Assembly: GCA_002331385.1 (NCBI GenBank)
Contig: DCYB01000002.1
Span: 284,823 to 348,822, forward strand
Direction of reading: 5' to 3'
Source: Comamonadaceae bacterium UBA2121
GTDB taxonomy: Bacteria > Pseudomonadota > Gammaproteobacteria > Burkholderiales > Burkholderiaceae_C
DNA: 64,000 nt
In this document: piece after piece, positions 1 to 8,312 of the stretch
Position numbering within the stretch: position 1 is the stretch's first letter
Layout of the letters: every line of letters starts with the position of its first letter
Made by a program: the position numbers and the translations under genes
The notes under the pieces: model-generated
Database searches by the model: none
What the model was told of the DNA's origin: nothing
The model's input: the letters and a program-made list of their open reading frames with translations, nothing else

Positions 1-598
1 TCATGTGCACGCGCGAGGCCCACTCGGCCACCGTGGACTTATCGTCCGGATGCAGGCTCAGCGCCTGCAGCACGGTCTGCAGCGCGGGCGTGCGTGCCTG
101 CGGCAAGTAGCTGCCCTCCACCTGACTGCCGCACATCTGGTCGAGCAGCACTTGCGCCAGCCGCAGATCCTGCGCCGTGGCGGGCGTGACGACGTTGCGG
201 TGGCTGAAGTCGGCCAGGATGCTCTTCACGATCGGGCTGATTTTCAGCAGGCACGCCGTGCGCGGCAATGCGGTACACAACTCGGGCTGGACATAGAAAG
301 CGCGATACACCGCCACGTGCTGCAGATAGCAGCCATGCTCCGTGCCCGGCGGTATCCACACGCCGTATTGCGGCGGCGCGACGAGTTGCAGATCGGCGGT
401 CTGCATGCTGAAAGTGCCATGCGGCGTGTAGTTCAGGTGGCCGAGCCGGTGGCTGTGCGCGTCCGCCCAGGTGCCCGCACCGAACTCGTCGTAGCGCAGA
501 TGAAATGGCGCGGTGACCTCGTCCACGACAGAGGTCACCAATTGCAGGCGCGAGGGGCGCTGCACGCGCTGGGTCGCTGGCGGCTTGCGTGGGCTCAT
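1..598 (-). CDS. AraC-family transcriptional regulator (partial, 3' end outside window)
   Basis: The reading frame starts at an ATG at 598 and runs off the left edge of the window, so only about 199 N-terminal residues are visible. They form a cupin-like sensor domain of the AraC type: a TWADAHSHRLGHLNY segment, then VWIPPGTEHGCYL, both with the His residues usual in this fold. The last visible residues (AEWASRVHM) look like the start of the helix-turn-helix domain. It is divergent from an EamA transporter, which is the likely target. An 8-bp inverted repeat lies between the two genes. The effector is unknown. Confidence 0.85.
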   Translation of the reverse strand, partial: MSPRKPPATQRVQRPSRLQLVTSVVDEVTAPFHLRYDEFGAGTWADAHSHRLGHLNYTPHGTFSMQTADLQLVAPPQYGVWIPPGTEHGCYLQHVAVYRAFYVQPELCTALPRTACLLKISPIVKSILADFSHRNVVTPATAQDLRLAQVLLDQMCGSQVEGSYLPQARTPALQTVLQALSLHPDDKSTVAEWASRVHM

Positions 599-617
599 GG
601 CAATTCGTCCTTTTCCA

Positions 618-655
618 GCTATCGAATGTCCGAAAACAGATATGCACTCGATAGC
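618..655. promoter_or_regulatory. Inverted repeat between AraC gene and EamA gene, candidate operator
   Basis: The arms GCTATCGA (618-625) and TCGATAGC (648-655) are perfect reverse complements separated by 22 bases, about three helical turns centre to centre. They sit in the 91-bp divergent intergenic region. This is what a dimeric regulator encoded next door might bind; the assignment to the AraC protein is inference. Confidence 0.5.
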
Positions 656-689
656 AGCCAAATGCATGATACCCATCAAAGGTGAATCC

Positions 690-1601
690 ATGCATATTTT
701 CTATCCCTTGACGGCCGTGCTGCTATGGTCGATCAACACCGTGGTCAGCAAACTGGCTGCGGGCAGCATCCAACCCGGAGAGATCGGCTTTCTGCGCTGG
801 GTCGTGGCAGGCGCGCTGCTCACGCCCTTCCTGTTGCGCGGCGTGATCGGCAACTGGCGCCACATCCGCCCCCAGCTTCCGCGCATCGTGGTACTGGGGC
901 TGCTGGGCATGGTGATCTACCAGACTCTGGCCTATTACGCGGCCGGTTTCACCACGGCGACGCACATGGGCATCATCCTGTGCCTGTCACCACTGATGGT
1001 TCTGGCGATTGCCGTGACGCGATTGGGCCAGCCGCTCACCATGGGCGGCGCCGTCGGCAGTCTCGTTGCGCTGGTGGGCGTGGTGCTGGTGGTGACGAAT
1101 GGCGATCCGGGCGTGCTGTTGCAGCAAGGCTTCAACCGTGGCGACCTGCTGATGCTCGTCGCGGCGCTGGCCTATGCCTGCTACAACATCCTGCTCAAGC
1201 GCTGGCACATGCCGCAGATTCCCACGTTCCAGTTGTTGTATCTGCAAATGCTGGTGGCCATCGTCGCATTGCTGCCGCTGTATGCGCTGACCTCCAGGAC
1301 GGGCATCCATCTCGCCAATGCGCCGCTGGTGGCCTATGCGGGAACGATGGCATCCATCGCGGCGCCTGCGCTGTGGATGCTGGGCGTGGCGCGTCTGGAT
1401 CCGAGCCGCTCCATCGTCTTCTTCAACCTGACCCCGCTGTTCACGGCCATCGTCGCGTGGCTGTGGCTGAACGAGCAGTTGCATTCCTATCACTGGATTG
1501 GCGGTGCGCTCACCATCGCCGGGGTGGTGCTGGCGGAGCGCTGGAAAGCCCCCGTCCGCGCCGCGCGCGCGCCCGCTTCGCATTGCGCCCAGCGCCCCTG
1601 A
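690..1601 (+). CDS. EamA/DMT-family transporter
   Basis: A 303-residue inner-membrane protein with about ten hydrophobic segments arranged as two EamA repeats. It begins MHIFYPLTAVLLWSINTVVSK, typical of drug/metabolite transporters (RhaT/EamA, YdcZ-like exporters). The start at 690 is chosen because an AAAGGTGA ribosome site lies just upstream and the hydrophobic region begins at once; upstream in-frame starts would add a non-membrane tail overlapping the AraC gene. The substrate is unknown; amino acids or metabolites are common. Control by the divergent AraC regulator is likely. The C-terminus is a short basic tail. Confidence 0.87.
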   Translation: MHIFYPLTAVLLWSINTVVSKLAAGSIQPGEIGFLRWVVAGALLTPFLLRGVIGNWRHIRPQLPRIVVLGLLGMVIYQTLAYYAAGFTTATHMGIILCLSPLMVLAIAVTRLGQPLTMGGAVGSLVALVGVVLVVTNGDPGVLLQQGFNRGDLLMLVAALAYACYNILLKRWHMPQIPTFQLLYLQMLVAIVALLPLYALTSRTGIHLANAPLVAYAGTMASIAAPALWMLGVARLDPSRSIVFFNLTPLFTAIVAWLWLNEQLHSYHWIGGALTIAGVVLAERWKAPVRAARAPASHCAQRP

Positions 1602-1629
1602 ACGCGCGCACCAGACAGCGCTGCTGCGC

Positions 1630-1794
1630 TCAATTCACCGAAACGCGGATGTTGTAGAGAATCAGCAGCAGCAAGCCGATGACGCCTGCGAGCATGCAGC
1701 CGAGCGCAACCGAATACTGGCGCCATGCATATCCGCCCACGAGCAGAAACATGGCAACGCTCAGCGCAATGATGTTGAAGTCAAACAGTTCCAT
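1630..1794 (-). CDS. Small membrane protein, 54 aa, unknown function
   Basis: From the ATG at 1794 the frame encodes a 54-residue peptide, MELFDFNIIALSVAMFLLVGGY onward (start shown only), with two hydrophobic helices separated by a short polar turn (YAWRQYSV). It is therefore probably an inner-membrane miniprotein. Another in-frame start at 1839 would add 15 polar residues and looks less likely. I do not recognise the family. Its only clue is the upstream FNR-type box at 1889-1902, which suggests expression under low oxygen. It is convergent with the EamA gene. Confidence 0.55.
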   Translation of the reverse strand: MELFDFNIIALSVAMFLLVGGYAWRQYSVALGCMLAGVIGLLLLILYNIRVSVN

Positions 1795-1888
1795 AGCCCT
1801 ATTTCTTGCGATCCAAAACGTCAACCGCTCTGATCGCATGGAGTTAGATTAGCCATGTAAATTGTCAGCAATGTTGACAAAGTACAGC

Positions 1889-1902
1889 TTGATTCACATC
1901 AA
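1889..1902. promoter_or_regulatory. Perfect FNR/Anr-type box
   Basis: The sequence TTGATTCACATCAA matches the TTGAT-N4-ATCAA consensus of FNR-family regulators exactly. It lies between the small membrane protein (start 1794, minus) and cysK (start 2035, plus). On the minus strand a GACAAT element at 1861-1866 sits where a class II site (centred at -41.5) would put the -10 box. A second dyad, TTGTCA-N7-TGACAA, lies beside it at 1862-1880. Confidence 0.6.
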
Positions 1903-2034
1903 TTCACCACCTCTCGTTGAGAGCGTTTCAGCATAACCATATAGCGATAAGTGAGAACAACTGCGCCACAATGAAGTGTTCCGTTCTGTAGTACTCGCAC
2001 TCAACGCATTTCACCCTTGCTGGAGACTTCCCTC

Positions 2035-2952
2035 ATGAAATTCGACAACATCCTGCAAACCATCGGCAACACGCCTGTGGTGAAGATCAATCGCCTGTTC
2101 GGTGCAGGTGCCAACGTCTGGGTCAAGGCCGAGCGCAGCAACCCCGGCGGCTCGATCAAGGACCGCATTGCACTGGCCATGGTGGAAGACGCCGAGCAGC
2201 GCGGCACGCTCAAGCCGGGCGGCACGATCGTCGAGCCCACGTCCGGCAACACCGGCATCGGTCTGGCGCTGGTCGCGGCCGTGAAGGGCTACAAGCTGGT
2301 GCTGGTGATGCCCGAGAGCATGTCCATCGAACGCCGCCGCCTGATGCTGGCCTATGGCGCCACGTTTGACCTGACGCCCAAGGAAAAAGGCATGAAGGGC
2401 GCGATCGCACGCGCGCAGGAACTCGTGGATTCCACCCCCGGCGCGTGGATGCCGCAGCAGTTCGAGAACCCGGCCAACATCGACGTGCACGTGCGCACCA
2501 CGGCGCAGGAAATCCTGGCCGACTTCCCCGAGGGTCTCGACGCGCTCGTCACCGGCGTGGGCACGGGCGGCCACCTGACAGGCGTGGCGCGCGTGCTCAA
2601 GGGCAAATTCCCGCAGCTCAAGGTGTTTGCGGTAGAGCCCGTGGCCTCGCCCGTCATCAGCGGTGGCCAACCGGCGCCGCACCCGATCCAGGGCATTGGC
2701 GCAGGCTTCATTCCCAAGAATCTGGACACCACGCTGCTCGACGGCGTGATCCAGGTGGACGCCGAACCGGCGCGCGAATATGCCCGCCGCTCCGCGCGGG
2801 AAGAAGGCATGCTGGTCGGTATCTCGTCCGGCGCCACGCTGGCCGCCATTGCGCAAAAATTGCCCGAACTGGGCGCTGGCGCGCGCGTGCTGGGCTTCAA
2901 CTACGACACCGGCGAGCGCTACCTGTCCGTGGACGGCTTCCTGCCTGCCTGA
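2035..2952 (+). CDS. cysK: Cysteine synthase A (O-acetylserine sulfhydrylase)
   Basis: A 305-residue PLP enzyme of fold type II that makes L-cysteine from O-acetyl-L-serine and sulfide in the cytoplasm. Visible landmarks are ERSNPGGSIKDR with the PLP lysine (about residue 42), the substrate loop PTSGNTGIGLA, and the phosphate-binding GVGTGGHLTG loop. The C-terminal GISSGATLAA carries the serine that contacts the pyridine nitrogen. Length and the overall order fit CysK rather than CysM, although the two are close. The start at 2035 (MKFDNILQTIGNTP) is chosen because homologues begin there; an in-frame start 18 bases upstream is less likely. An FNR-type box lies 130 bases upstream. Confidence 0.93.
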   Translation: MKFDNILQTIGNTPVVKINRLFGAGANVWVKAERSNPGGSIKDRIALAMVEDAEQRGTLKPGGTIVEPTSGNTGIGLALVAAVKGYKLVLVMPESMSIERRRLMLAYGATFDLTPKEKGMKGAIARAQELVDSTPGAWMPQQFENPANIDVHVRTTAQEILADFPEGLDALVTGVGTGGHLTGVARVLKGKFPQLKVFAVEPVASPVISGGQPAPHPIQGIGAGFIPKNLDTTLLDGVIQVDAEPAREYARRSAREEGMLVGISSGATLAAIAQKLPELGAGARVLGFNYDTGERYLSVDGFLPA

Positions 2953-2978
2953 TCGCCCTTCCGCGCGACCTGCCTCTG

Positions 2979-3000
2979 AAAGCTCTCTGCGGGGAGCTTT
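2979..3000 (+). terminator. Weak hairpin after cysK
   Basis: AAAGCTC (2979-2985) pairs with GAGCTTT (2994-3000) around a G-rich loop, 27 bases after the cysK stop. No uridine run follows, so termination would be weak or Rho-assisted. Confidence 0.3.
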
Positions 3001-3091
3001 CTGCATTTCCGGGCGGCTGTCTGGCCCATGCGCTTGCCGCTATCATCGCAAGCCACAGTCCACTCGCCCGATGACCACGGGCCAGCCCCAC

Positions 3092-4840
3092 ATGATCCGC
3101 ATCTCCGAAATCAAGCTGCCACTGGCAGCCTTGCCCGCTGGCGAATACGACGCCGACACCCATCCCGAAGCCGCCTTGCGCGAACAAGCCGCGCAAACGC
3201 TCGGCGTTCCGGCGGCAGCCATCGCCGAACTGCACGTGCACAAGCGCAGCTTCGATGCGCGCAAGGCCGACCTGATGGCGGTCTACATCGTGGACGTGGC
3301 ACTGGCCGACGGCGCGCAGGAAGCGCCTCTGCTGCAAGCCCACGCCAAGCACCCTCACGTGCACGCCACACCCGACATGCGCTGGAAGCCGGTCGGCCAG
3401 GCGCCTGCGGAACTGAAAGATCGCCCAGTCGTGATCGGCTTCGGCCCCTGCGGCATTTTCGCGGCGCTGGTGCTGGCGCAGATGGGTTTCAAACCCATCG
3501 TGCTGGAGCGTGGTCGCCCCGTGCGCCAGCGTACCAAGGACACCTGGGGCCTGTGGCGCAAACGCGAACTCCATCCCGAATCCAACGTGCAGTTCGGCGA
3601 AGGCGGCGCGGGCACGTTCTCGGACGGCAAGCTCTACAGCCAGATCAAGGACCCGCGCCATCTGGGGCGCAAGGTGATGGAGGAGTTCGTGCAGGCCGGT
3701 GCGCCGCCGGAAATCCTCTATGTTGCGCACCCGCACATCGGCACCTTCAAACTGGTGAAAGTGGTGGAGACGCTGCGCGAGCAAATCATTGCCATGGGCG
3801 GCGAAGTGCGCTTCGAGCAGCGCGTGACGGATGTGATCATCGACACCGACGCCAACGGCCAGCGCCGCGTCAGCGGCCTGAAGGTGACCGATCTTGCCAC
3901 CGGCAACGAACAGCACCTGCCTGCCACGCAGGTCGTCATGGCACTGGGCCACAGTGCGCGCGACACCTTTGCCATGCTGTATGAGCGCGGCGTGGCCATG
4001 GAGGCCAAACCCTTCTCCGTGGGCGTGCGCATCGAGCACCCGCAAAGCGTGATCGACCGCGCACGCTGGGGCAAGCACGCGGGCCATCCGCTGCTGGGCG
4101 CGGCCGACTACAAACTCGTACACCATGCCGCGAACGGGCGCGCAGTCTACAGCTTCTGCATGTGTCCCGGTGGCACCGTGGTGGCTGCCACGAGCGAGCC
4201 CGAGCGCGTGGTGACCAATGGCATGAGCCAGTATTCGCGCGCCGAACGCAATGCCAACGCCGGCATGGTCGTGGCCGTGGACGAACGCGACTATCCGCGC
4301 GACGCCGCCGCCTTTGAAAAGGCCTTCGGCAAAAGCCACGGCGTGGAACATCTGCGCGACGGCGAAACCCATCCGTTGGCCGGAATCGTGCTGCAGCGAC
4401 AACTGGAGTCGATCGCCTACGTGGTGGGCGGCAGCAACTACAGCGCGCCCGGACAACTGGTGGGAGACTTCCTGGCCAAGCGTCCGTCCAGGGCCTTCGC
4501 CAGCGTGCAGCCCTCCTACAAACCCGGCGTGCACCTGACCAGCATCGACAACGCCCTGCCCGACTTCATCACCGAAGCCATGCGCGAAGCACTGCCCGCC
4601 TTCGGCCGCAAGATCCGTGGATACGATATGCCCGACGCGGTGATAACGGGCGTGGAAACACGCACCTCGTCACCGCTGCGCATCGGGCGTGGCAAGGATT
4701 TTCACAGCCTCAACACGAGGGGCCTCTATCCGGCGGGCGAAGGCGCGGGCTACGCTGGCGGCATCCTGTCGGCGGGCGTGGACGGAATCAAAGTCGGCGA
4801 AGCCGTGGCGCGCAGCATGCTCGGCATCCCGCACGACTGA
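3092..4840 (+). CDS. FAD-dependent dehydrogenase, COG2509-like
   Basis: A 582-residue flavoprotein. An N-terminal about 90-residue domain (MIRISEIKLPL...) precedes the dinucleotide-binding fold with GFGPCGIFAALVLAQ and the acidic end of strand 2 (VLERG). FGEGGAGTFSDGKL and the C-terminal NTRGLYPAGEGAGYAGGI are typical of the uncharacterised FAD dehydrogenases grouped in COG2509. The physiological substrate is unknown. The start at 3092 matches the usual family N-terminus; ATG 3071 in the same frame would add seven residues and neither has a strong ribosome site. It follows cysK by 139 bases and is convergent with the flavin oxidoreductase downstream. Confidence 0.85.
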   Translation: MIRISEIKLPLAALPAGEYDADTHPEAALREQAAQTLGVPAAAIAELHVHKRSFDARKADLMAVYIVDVALADGAQEAPLLQAHAKHPHVHATPDMRWKPVGQAPAELKDRPVVIGFGPCGIFAALVLAQMGFKPIVLERGRPVRQRTKDTWGLWRKRELHPESNVQFGEGGAGTFSDGKLYSQIKDPRHLGRKVMEEFVQAGAPPEILYVAHPHIGTFKLVKVVETLREQIIAMGGEVRFEQRVTDVIIDTDANGQRRVSGLKVTDLATGNEQHLPATQVVMALGHSARDTFAMLYERGVAMEAKPFSVGVRIEHPQSVIDRARWGKHAGHPLLGAADYKLVHHAANGRAVYSFCMCPGGTVVAATSEPERVVTNGMSQYSRAERNANAGMVVAVDERDYPRDAAAFEKAFGKSHGVEHLRDGETHPLAGIVLQRQLESIAYVVGGSNYSAPGQLVGDFLAKRPSRAFASVQPSYKPGVHLTSIDNALPDFITEAMREALPAFGRKIRGYDMPDAVITGVETRTSSPLRIGRGKDFHSLNTRGLYPAGEGAGYAGGILSAGVDGIKVGEAVARSMLGIPHD

Positions 4841-4847
4841 GCCGCGC

Positions 4848-5825
4848 TCAGGCCGCTGCCATCGCGGCCAGGCGCTGGTCGATGATGTGCTGCGCTTCAC
4901 CCATGATGCGCTGGATAAGCTGCTCCACCGTCGGCACATCGCGCACCAGCCCCGCCACCATGCCGCAGGACCACACACCGCTTTGCATGTCGCCCTGCTG
5001 CATGATGCGCGGATAGGCGCCCGCCAGTTCGGGGGCAATGTCCTCGAACGTGATCGCCGGGCCCAGGGTGCGCTCCTTTTCCAGCACCGTCTCGGTGGCC
5101 CGGTTGAGGAACACACGTTCGGTATTGCGCAGCGGACGCATGATGATGCGCGTGTCCAGCTCGCTCGCCTCGACGATGGCCTGCTTCACGTTGTCATGCA
5201 CCGGCGCTTCCTGCGTGGCGATGAAGCGCGTGCCCATGTTGATGCCATCCGCCCCCAGCGCCAGCGCCGCTACGAGCGAGCGGCCATCGGCCATGCCACC
5301 CGACGCGACAAAGGGAATCTTCAGTTCTTCTGCGGCGCGTGGCAGCAGGATGAAGTTCGGCACATCGTCCTCACCCGGATGTCCGCCGCACTCGAACCCG
5401 TCCACGCTGATCGCGTCGCAGCCGATGGACTCGGCCTTGAGCGCATGGCGCACCGACGTGCACTTGTGGATCACCTTGATCCCCGCCTCCTTGAGCATCG
5501 GCAGCCACTTCTGCGGATTGTTCCCCGCTGTCTCCACGATCTTCACCTGACCTTCGATGATGGCGCGAATGTAGCCCGCATAGTCCGGCGGATTCACTGC
5601 GGGCAGAAAGCTCAGGTTCACGCCGAACGGCTTGTCCGTCATCGCATGGCACCGCGCAATCTCCGCAGCCAGCAGCGCCGGCGTGCGCTGGGTCAGCGCG
5701 GTGATGATGCCCAGCCCGCCCGCGTTGGAAACCGCAGACGCCAACTCCGCCAGCCCCACGTAATGCATGCCGCCCTGGATGATGGGGTGCTCGATACCGA
5801 ACAGTTCCGTGATGCGCGTTTTCAT
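4848..5825 (-). CDS. NAD(P)H-dependent flavin oxidoreductase / nitronate monooxygenase-like
   Basis: A 325-residue TIM-barrel FMN protein of the nitronate monooxygenase/2-nitropropane dioxygenase superfamily. The start IEHPIIQGGM, the VDGFECGGHPGEDD loop carrying the candidate catalytic histidine, and the phosphate-binding ALGADGINMGTRF are visible. Members include true nitronate monooxygenases and NADH:quinone reductases; the sequence alone does not decide. The start at 5825 follows AAGGAGACACC. It is the last gene of the pim-like operon, 43 bases after the TctC gene, so it may act on a flavin-linked side step of the same catabolic route, which is inference. Confidence 0.83.
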   Translation of the reverse strand: MKTRITELFGIEHPIIQGGMHYVGLAELASAVSNAGGLGIITALTQRTPALLAAEIARCHAMTDKPFGVNLSFLPAVNPPDYAGYIRAIIEGQVKIVETAGNNPQKWLPMLKEAGIKVIHKCTSVRHALKAESIGCDAISVDGFECGGHPGEDDVPNFILLPRAAEELKIPFVASGGMADGRSLVAALALGADGINMGTRFIATQEAPVHDNVKQAIVEASELDTRIIMRPLRNTERVFLNRATETVLEKERTLGPAITFEDIAPELAGAYPRIMQQGDMQSGVWSCGMVAGLVRDVPTVEQLIQRIMGEAQHIIDQRLAAMAAA

Positions 5826-5868
5826 TCGATGGTGTCTCCTTGGATGGTTCTGTGTGACGTGTTGGGGT

Positions 5869-6876
5869 TCAATCCAGACGTGCGCCCGTGTCCTCGGCCA
5901 ATGCCTTCCAGACCGGCATTTCACGCTGGTAGTTGTCCCGGAACTGCTTCGGGCTGGTCATCATCGCCGTGAAGCCCGTGCCCATGATGCGCTCCTGTGT
6001 CTTGGGTTCCTTCGCGATTTCAGCCAGGTGGGCATACAGCCGTTCAATGATCTCTGGTGGTACGCCTGCGGGCGCGCCCATGGCGATCCAGCCGACCAGC
6101 GAATAGGCATCGTCGTGGAATCCCTGCTCGTGGATCGTCGGAACATGGGGCATGACTTCCATGTGCTGTCGACCACTGACGGCTATCGCCTTGATGCGCC
6201 CCGCATCCACAAACGGCTTCACATTCTGCGCACTCGCAAACCCAAACTGGAACTGTCCGCCGATGAGCTCCTGCACCATCTGGCTTTCTCCCTTGTAGGC
6301 CACGTGCGTCATCTCAGCCCCGGTCACCTTGCTGATATAGGCACCCGCGAGATGGGCGTACGAACCCACGCCGTACGAGCCATATGACAACTTCCCCTTA
6401 TTGGCTTTGGCGTAGGCGAGAAACTCCTTCATGTTGCTCGCGGGCACCGAAGGATGCAGCGCGAGCAACAACGGCGCTGCACTGATTTGCGTGACCAGCG
6501 CAATGTCCTTTTGCGGGTTGTACGGCAGCTTCGTATAAAGGAATTGGTAGGCCAGCATGGACGAGCTGAACGACACCAGCAAAGTGTGTCCATCAGGCTC
6601 CGCCTTCGCCACGTAATTCGTGCCAACGATCCCCGAACCACCAAGACGGTTGTCGACGATGACCGGCTGCCCGAGTCGCTTTGCCAAACCCTCGGCGAAG
6701 GTACGGGCCAGAATATCGGTTGCTCCTCCCGCGTTGTAGGGAACGACGATCCGGATGGGCTTGCTGGGCCATGGCTCGCCCGCGGCCTGCACAGCGGTGT
6801 GGGGCAACCACCCGGCGCCTACCAGCGTTGCAGCGCCCCGCACAAGCAGGTCACGGCGTTGCATCTCTTTTTTCAT
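5869..6876 (-). CDS. Tripartite tricarboxylate transporter (Bug/TctC) substrate-binding protein
   Basis: A 335-residue periplasmic binding protein. The N-terminus has a twin-arginine-like RRDLLVRG motif before a hydrophobic stretch and an AVQAAG cleavage region, then KPIRIVVPYNAGGATDILAR, the Bug family signature. The PTIHEQG and GWIAMGAPAGVP segments near the C-terminus are also typical. Bug proteins bind carboxylates for TctAB permeases, but no TctA or TctB is encoded nearby. Its place inside the pim-like operon suggests that it captures a dicarboxylate or aromatic acid. The ribosome site AAGGAGACGAGGT decides the start. Confidence 0.92.
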   Translation of the reverse strand: MKKEMQRRDLLVRGAATLVGAGWLPHTAVQAAGEPWPSKPIRIVVPYNAGGATDILARTFAEGLAKRLGQPVIVDNRLGGSGIVGTNYVAKAEPDGHTLLVSFSSSMLAYQFLYTKLPYNPQKDIALVTQISAAPLLLALHPSVPASNMKEFLAYAKANKGKLSYGSYGVGSYAHLAGAYISKVTGAEMTHVAYKGESQMVQELIGGQFQFGFASAQNVKPFVDAGRIKAIAVSGRQHMEVMPHVPTIHEQGFHDDAYSLVGWIAMGAPAGVPPEIIERLYAHLAEIAKEPKTQERIMGTGFTAMMTSPKQFRDNYQREMPVWKALAEDTGARLD

Positions 6877-6979
6877 ACCTCGTCTCCTTTCGGCTGCTGA
6901 TGCAGCGTTGCTTGAAAACTCGGCGTCCCCGCCTCGCGAGGCGGAACACAGCCATGCACTGCGCGGCGTTGGCTTGCGG

Positions 6980-8215
6980 CTATTGCTCGGGCAAGGTCAG
7001 TACTCCCTTGTCACGCAGCGTGTTCAGTTCGTCATCGCTGAGCGCAAGCAGGCGCGTGAGCATCTCGCGTGTGCCCTCGCCCAGTGTGGGCGGTGCGTGG
7101 CGGATGGGCAGGCGCTGGCCGTTCATGCGCACGGGTGGGGCAAACACGGGCGTGGTGCCCACGACGGGATGCGGCATGTCCTGAATCAGCCCGCTGCGGC
7201 GGGTGCGCTCGCTGGTCAGTGCTTCGTGCAGACCCAGCACCTTGCCGCACGGGATGCCTGCGCGGGTCAGGCGCTCGAGCAGCACGTCGCGCTGGAACGT
7301 GCGGATCAGGTCTTTCAGCAAGGGCGTGAGCTCCAGCCGGTTGCGCGCGCGGTTCACGTTGTTGGCGAAGCGCTCGTCTTCCACGATGTCGGGGCGTTCC
7401 AGCACGAGGCGGCAGAACTTGTCGAACTGACTGTTGTTGCCCACGGTGATGATGAGCGGCCCGTCTGCGGCGTCATACATGCCGTACGGCACGATGGAGG
7501 GATGGGCGTTGCCATAGCGCTCGGGATCGTGCCCCAGCTTGAGCGCGTCGAGGCCGTAGTAGCCGGTCACCATCACGCCGCAATCGTAGAGCGCCATCTC
7601 GATGAAGCGCCCCTTGCCGGTGCGCTCGCGCGCAAACAAGGCGGCCAGCACGGCCTGCGCGGCGGTCATGCCGGTCATGAGATCGACCACGGCGACGCCA
7701 AATTTGAGCGGCGGTTGCTCCTTTGCGCCATTGAGCGCCATGAGCCCGGCCTCGCCCTGAATCACGAGGTCGTAGCCGGGACGCTGCGCCTCGGGGCCGC
7801 TGCTGTCATAGCCCGCCACGGCAACGTAGACCACATCGGGCTTGATGGCCTTGAGTTGCTCATAGCCCAACCCGAGCTTGTCCGCGCCACCGGTTTTGAA
7901 GTTGTGCACCACCACGTCGGATTGCAGCAGCAAGTCGTGGACGATCTTCACGCCCTCGGGCGTTTGCAGGTCCAGCGTCACCGACCGCTTGTTGCGGTTC
8001 ATGCTGTTGTAGTAGGTGGTTTCCGTCGCGCCGATGCGGATGCCCCAATCGCGCGTGTCGTCGCCGCGTTGCGGATGCTCCACCTTGATGACTTCAGCAC
8101 CATAGTCGGCCAAGACCTGCCCGCACAGCGGGCCGGCAAAGACGCGGGAAAGATCAAGGACCCGCACTCCCGCCAGCGGAAGATCGGATGCGCAGTCTGA
8201 CGGGTTCGATGTCAT
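6980..8215 (-). CDS. CaiB/BaiF-family (class III) CoA transferase
   Basis: A 411-residue enzyme of the formyl-CoA transferase/carnitine CoA-transferase family. It begins PLAGVRVLDLSRVFAGPLCGQ and contains DTRDWGI, the NRNKRSVTLDL stretch, and GYDLVIQGEAGLM, whose aspartate is the residue that forms the acyl anhydride in this family. It would move CoA between an acyl-CoA and a free acid. In a pim-like operon this could replace the ATP-dependent ligase PimA as the activating step, which is inference from position. The start has AAGGAGACAGGCAC upstream. It follows the pimD-like gene by about 100 bases. Confidence 0.9.
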   Translation of the reverse strand: MTSNPSDCASDLPLAGVRVLDLSRVFAGPLCGQVLADYGAEVIKVEHPQRGDDTRDWGIRIGATETTYYNSMNRNKRSVTLDLQTPEGVKIVHDLLLQSDVVVHNFKTGGADKLGLGYEQLKAIKPDVVYVAVAGYDSSGPEAQRPGYDLVIQGEAGLMALNGAKEQPPLKFGVAVVDLMTGMTAAQAVLAALFARERTGKGRFIEMALYDCGVMVTGYYGLDALKLGHDPERYGNAHPSIVPYGMYDAADGPLIITVGNNSQFDKFCRLVLERPDIVEDERFANNVNRARNRLELTPLLKDLIRTFQRDVLLERLTRAGIPCGKVLGLHEALTSERTRRSGLIQDMPHPVVGTTPVFAPPVRMNGQRLPIRHAPPTLGEGTREMLTRLLALSDDELNTLRDKGVLTLPEQ

Positions 8216-8312
8216 GTGCCTGTCTCCTTGTTATCGACCAGATTGTCCTGTGCGGGGCCCGCCCTTGCCATTGCAATTTGGCGAACCCCGGCTTATCCCT
8301 GAGCGGCACACG

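Noticed and set aside
5..685. Long open frame on the plus strand at the left edge
   Set aside because: It is antisense to the AraC-like gene, has a compositionally biased His/Arg/Ala-rich translation and no recognisable domain.
2897..4534. Long minus-strand frame of 545 residues
   Set aside because: It is the shadow of the COG2509-type gene in a GC-rich genome; the His/Ala/Gly-rich translation has no fold or motif.
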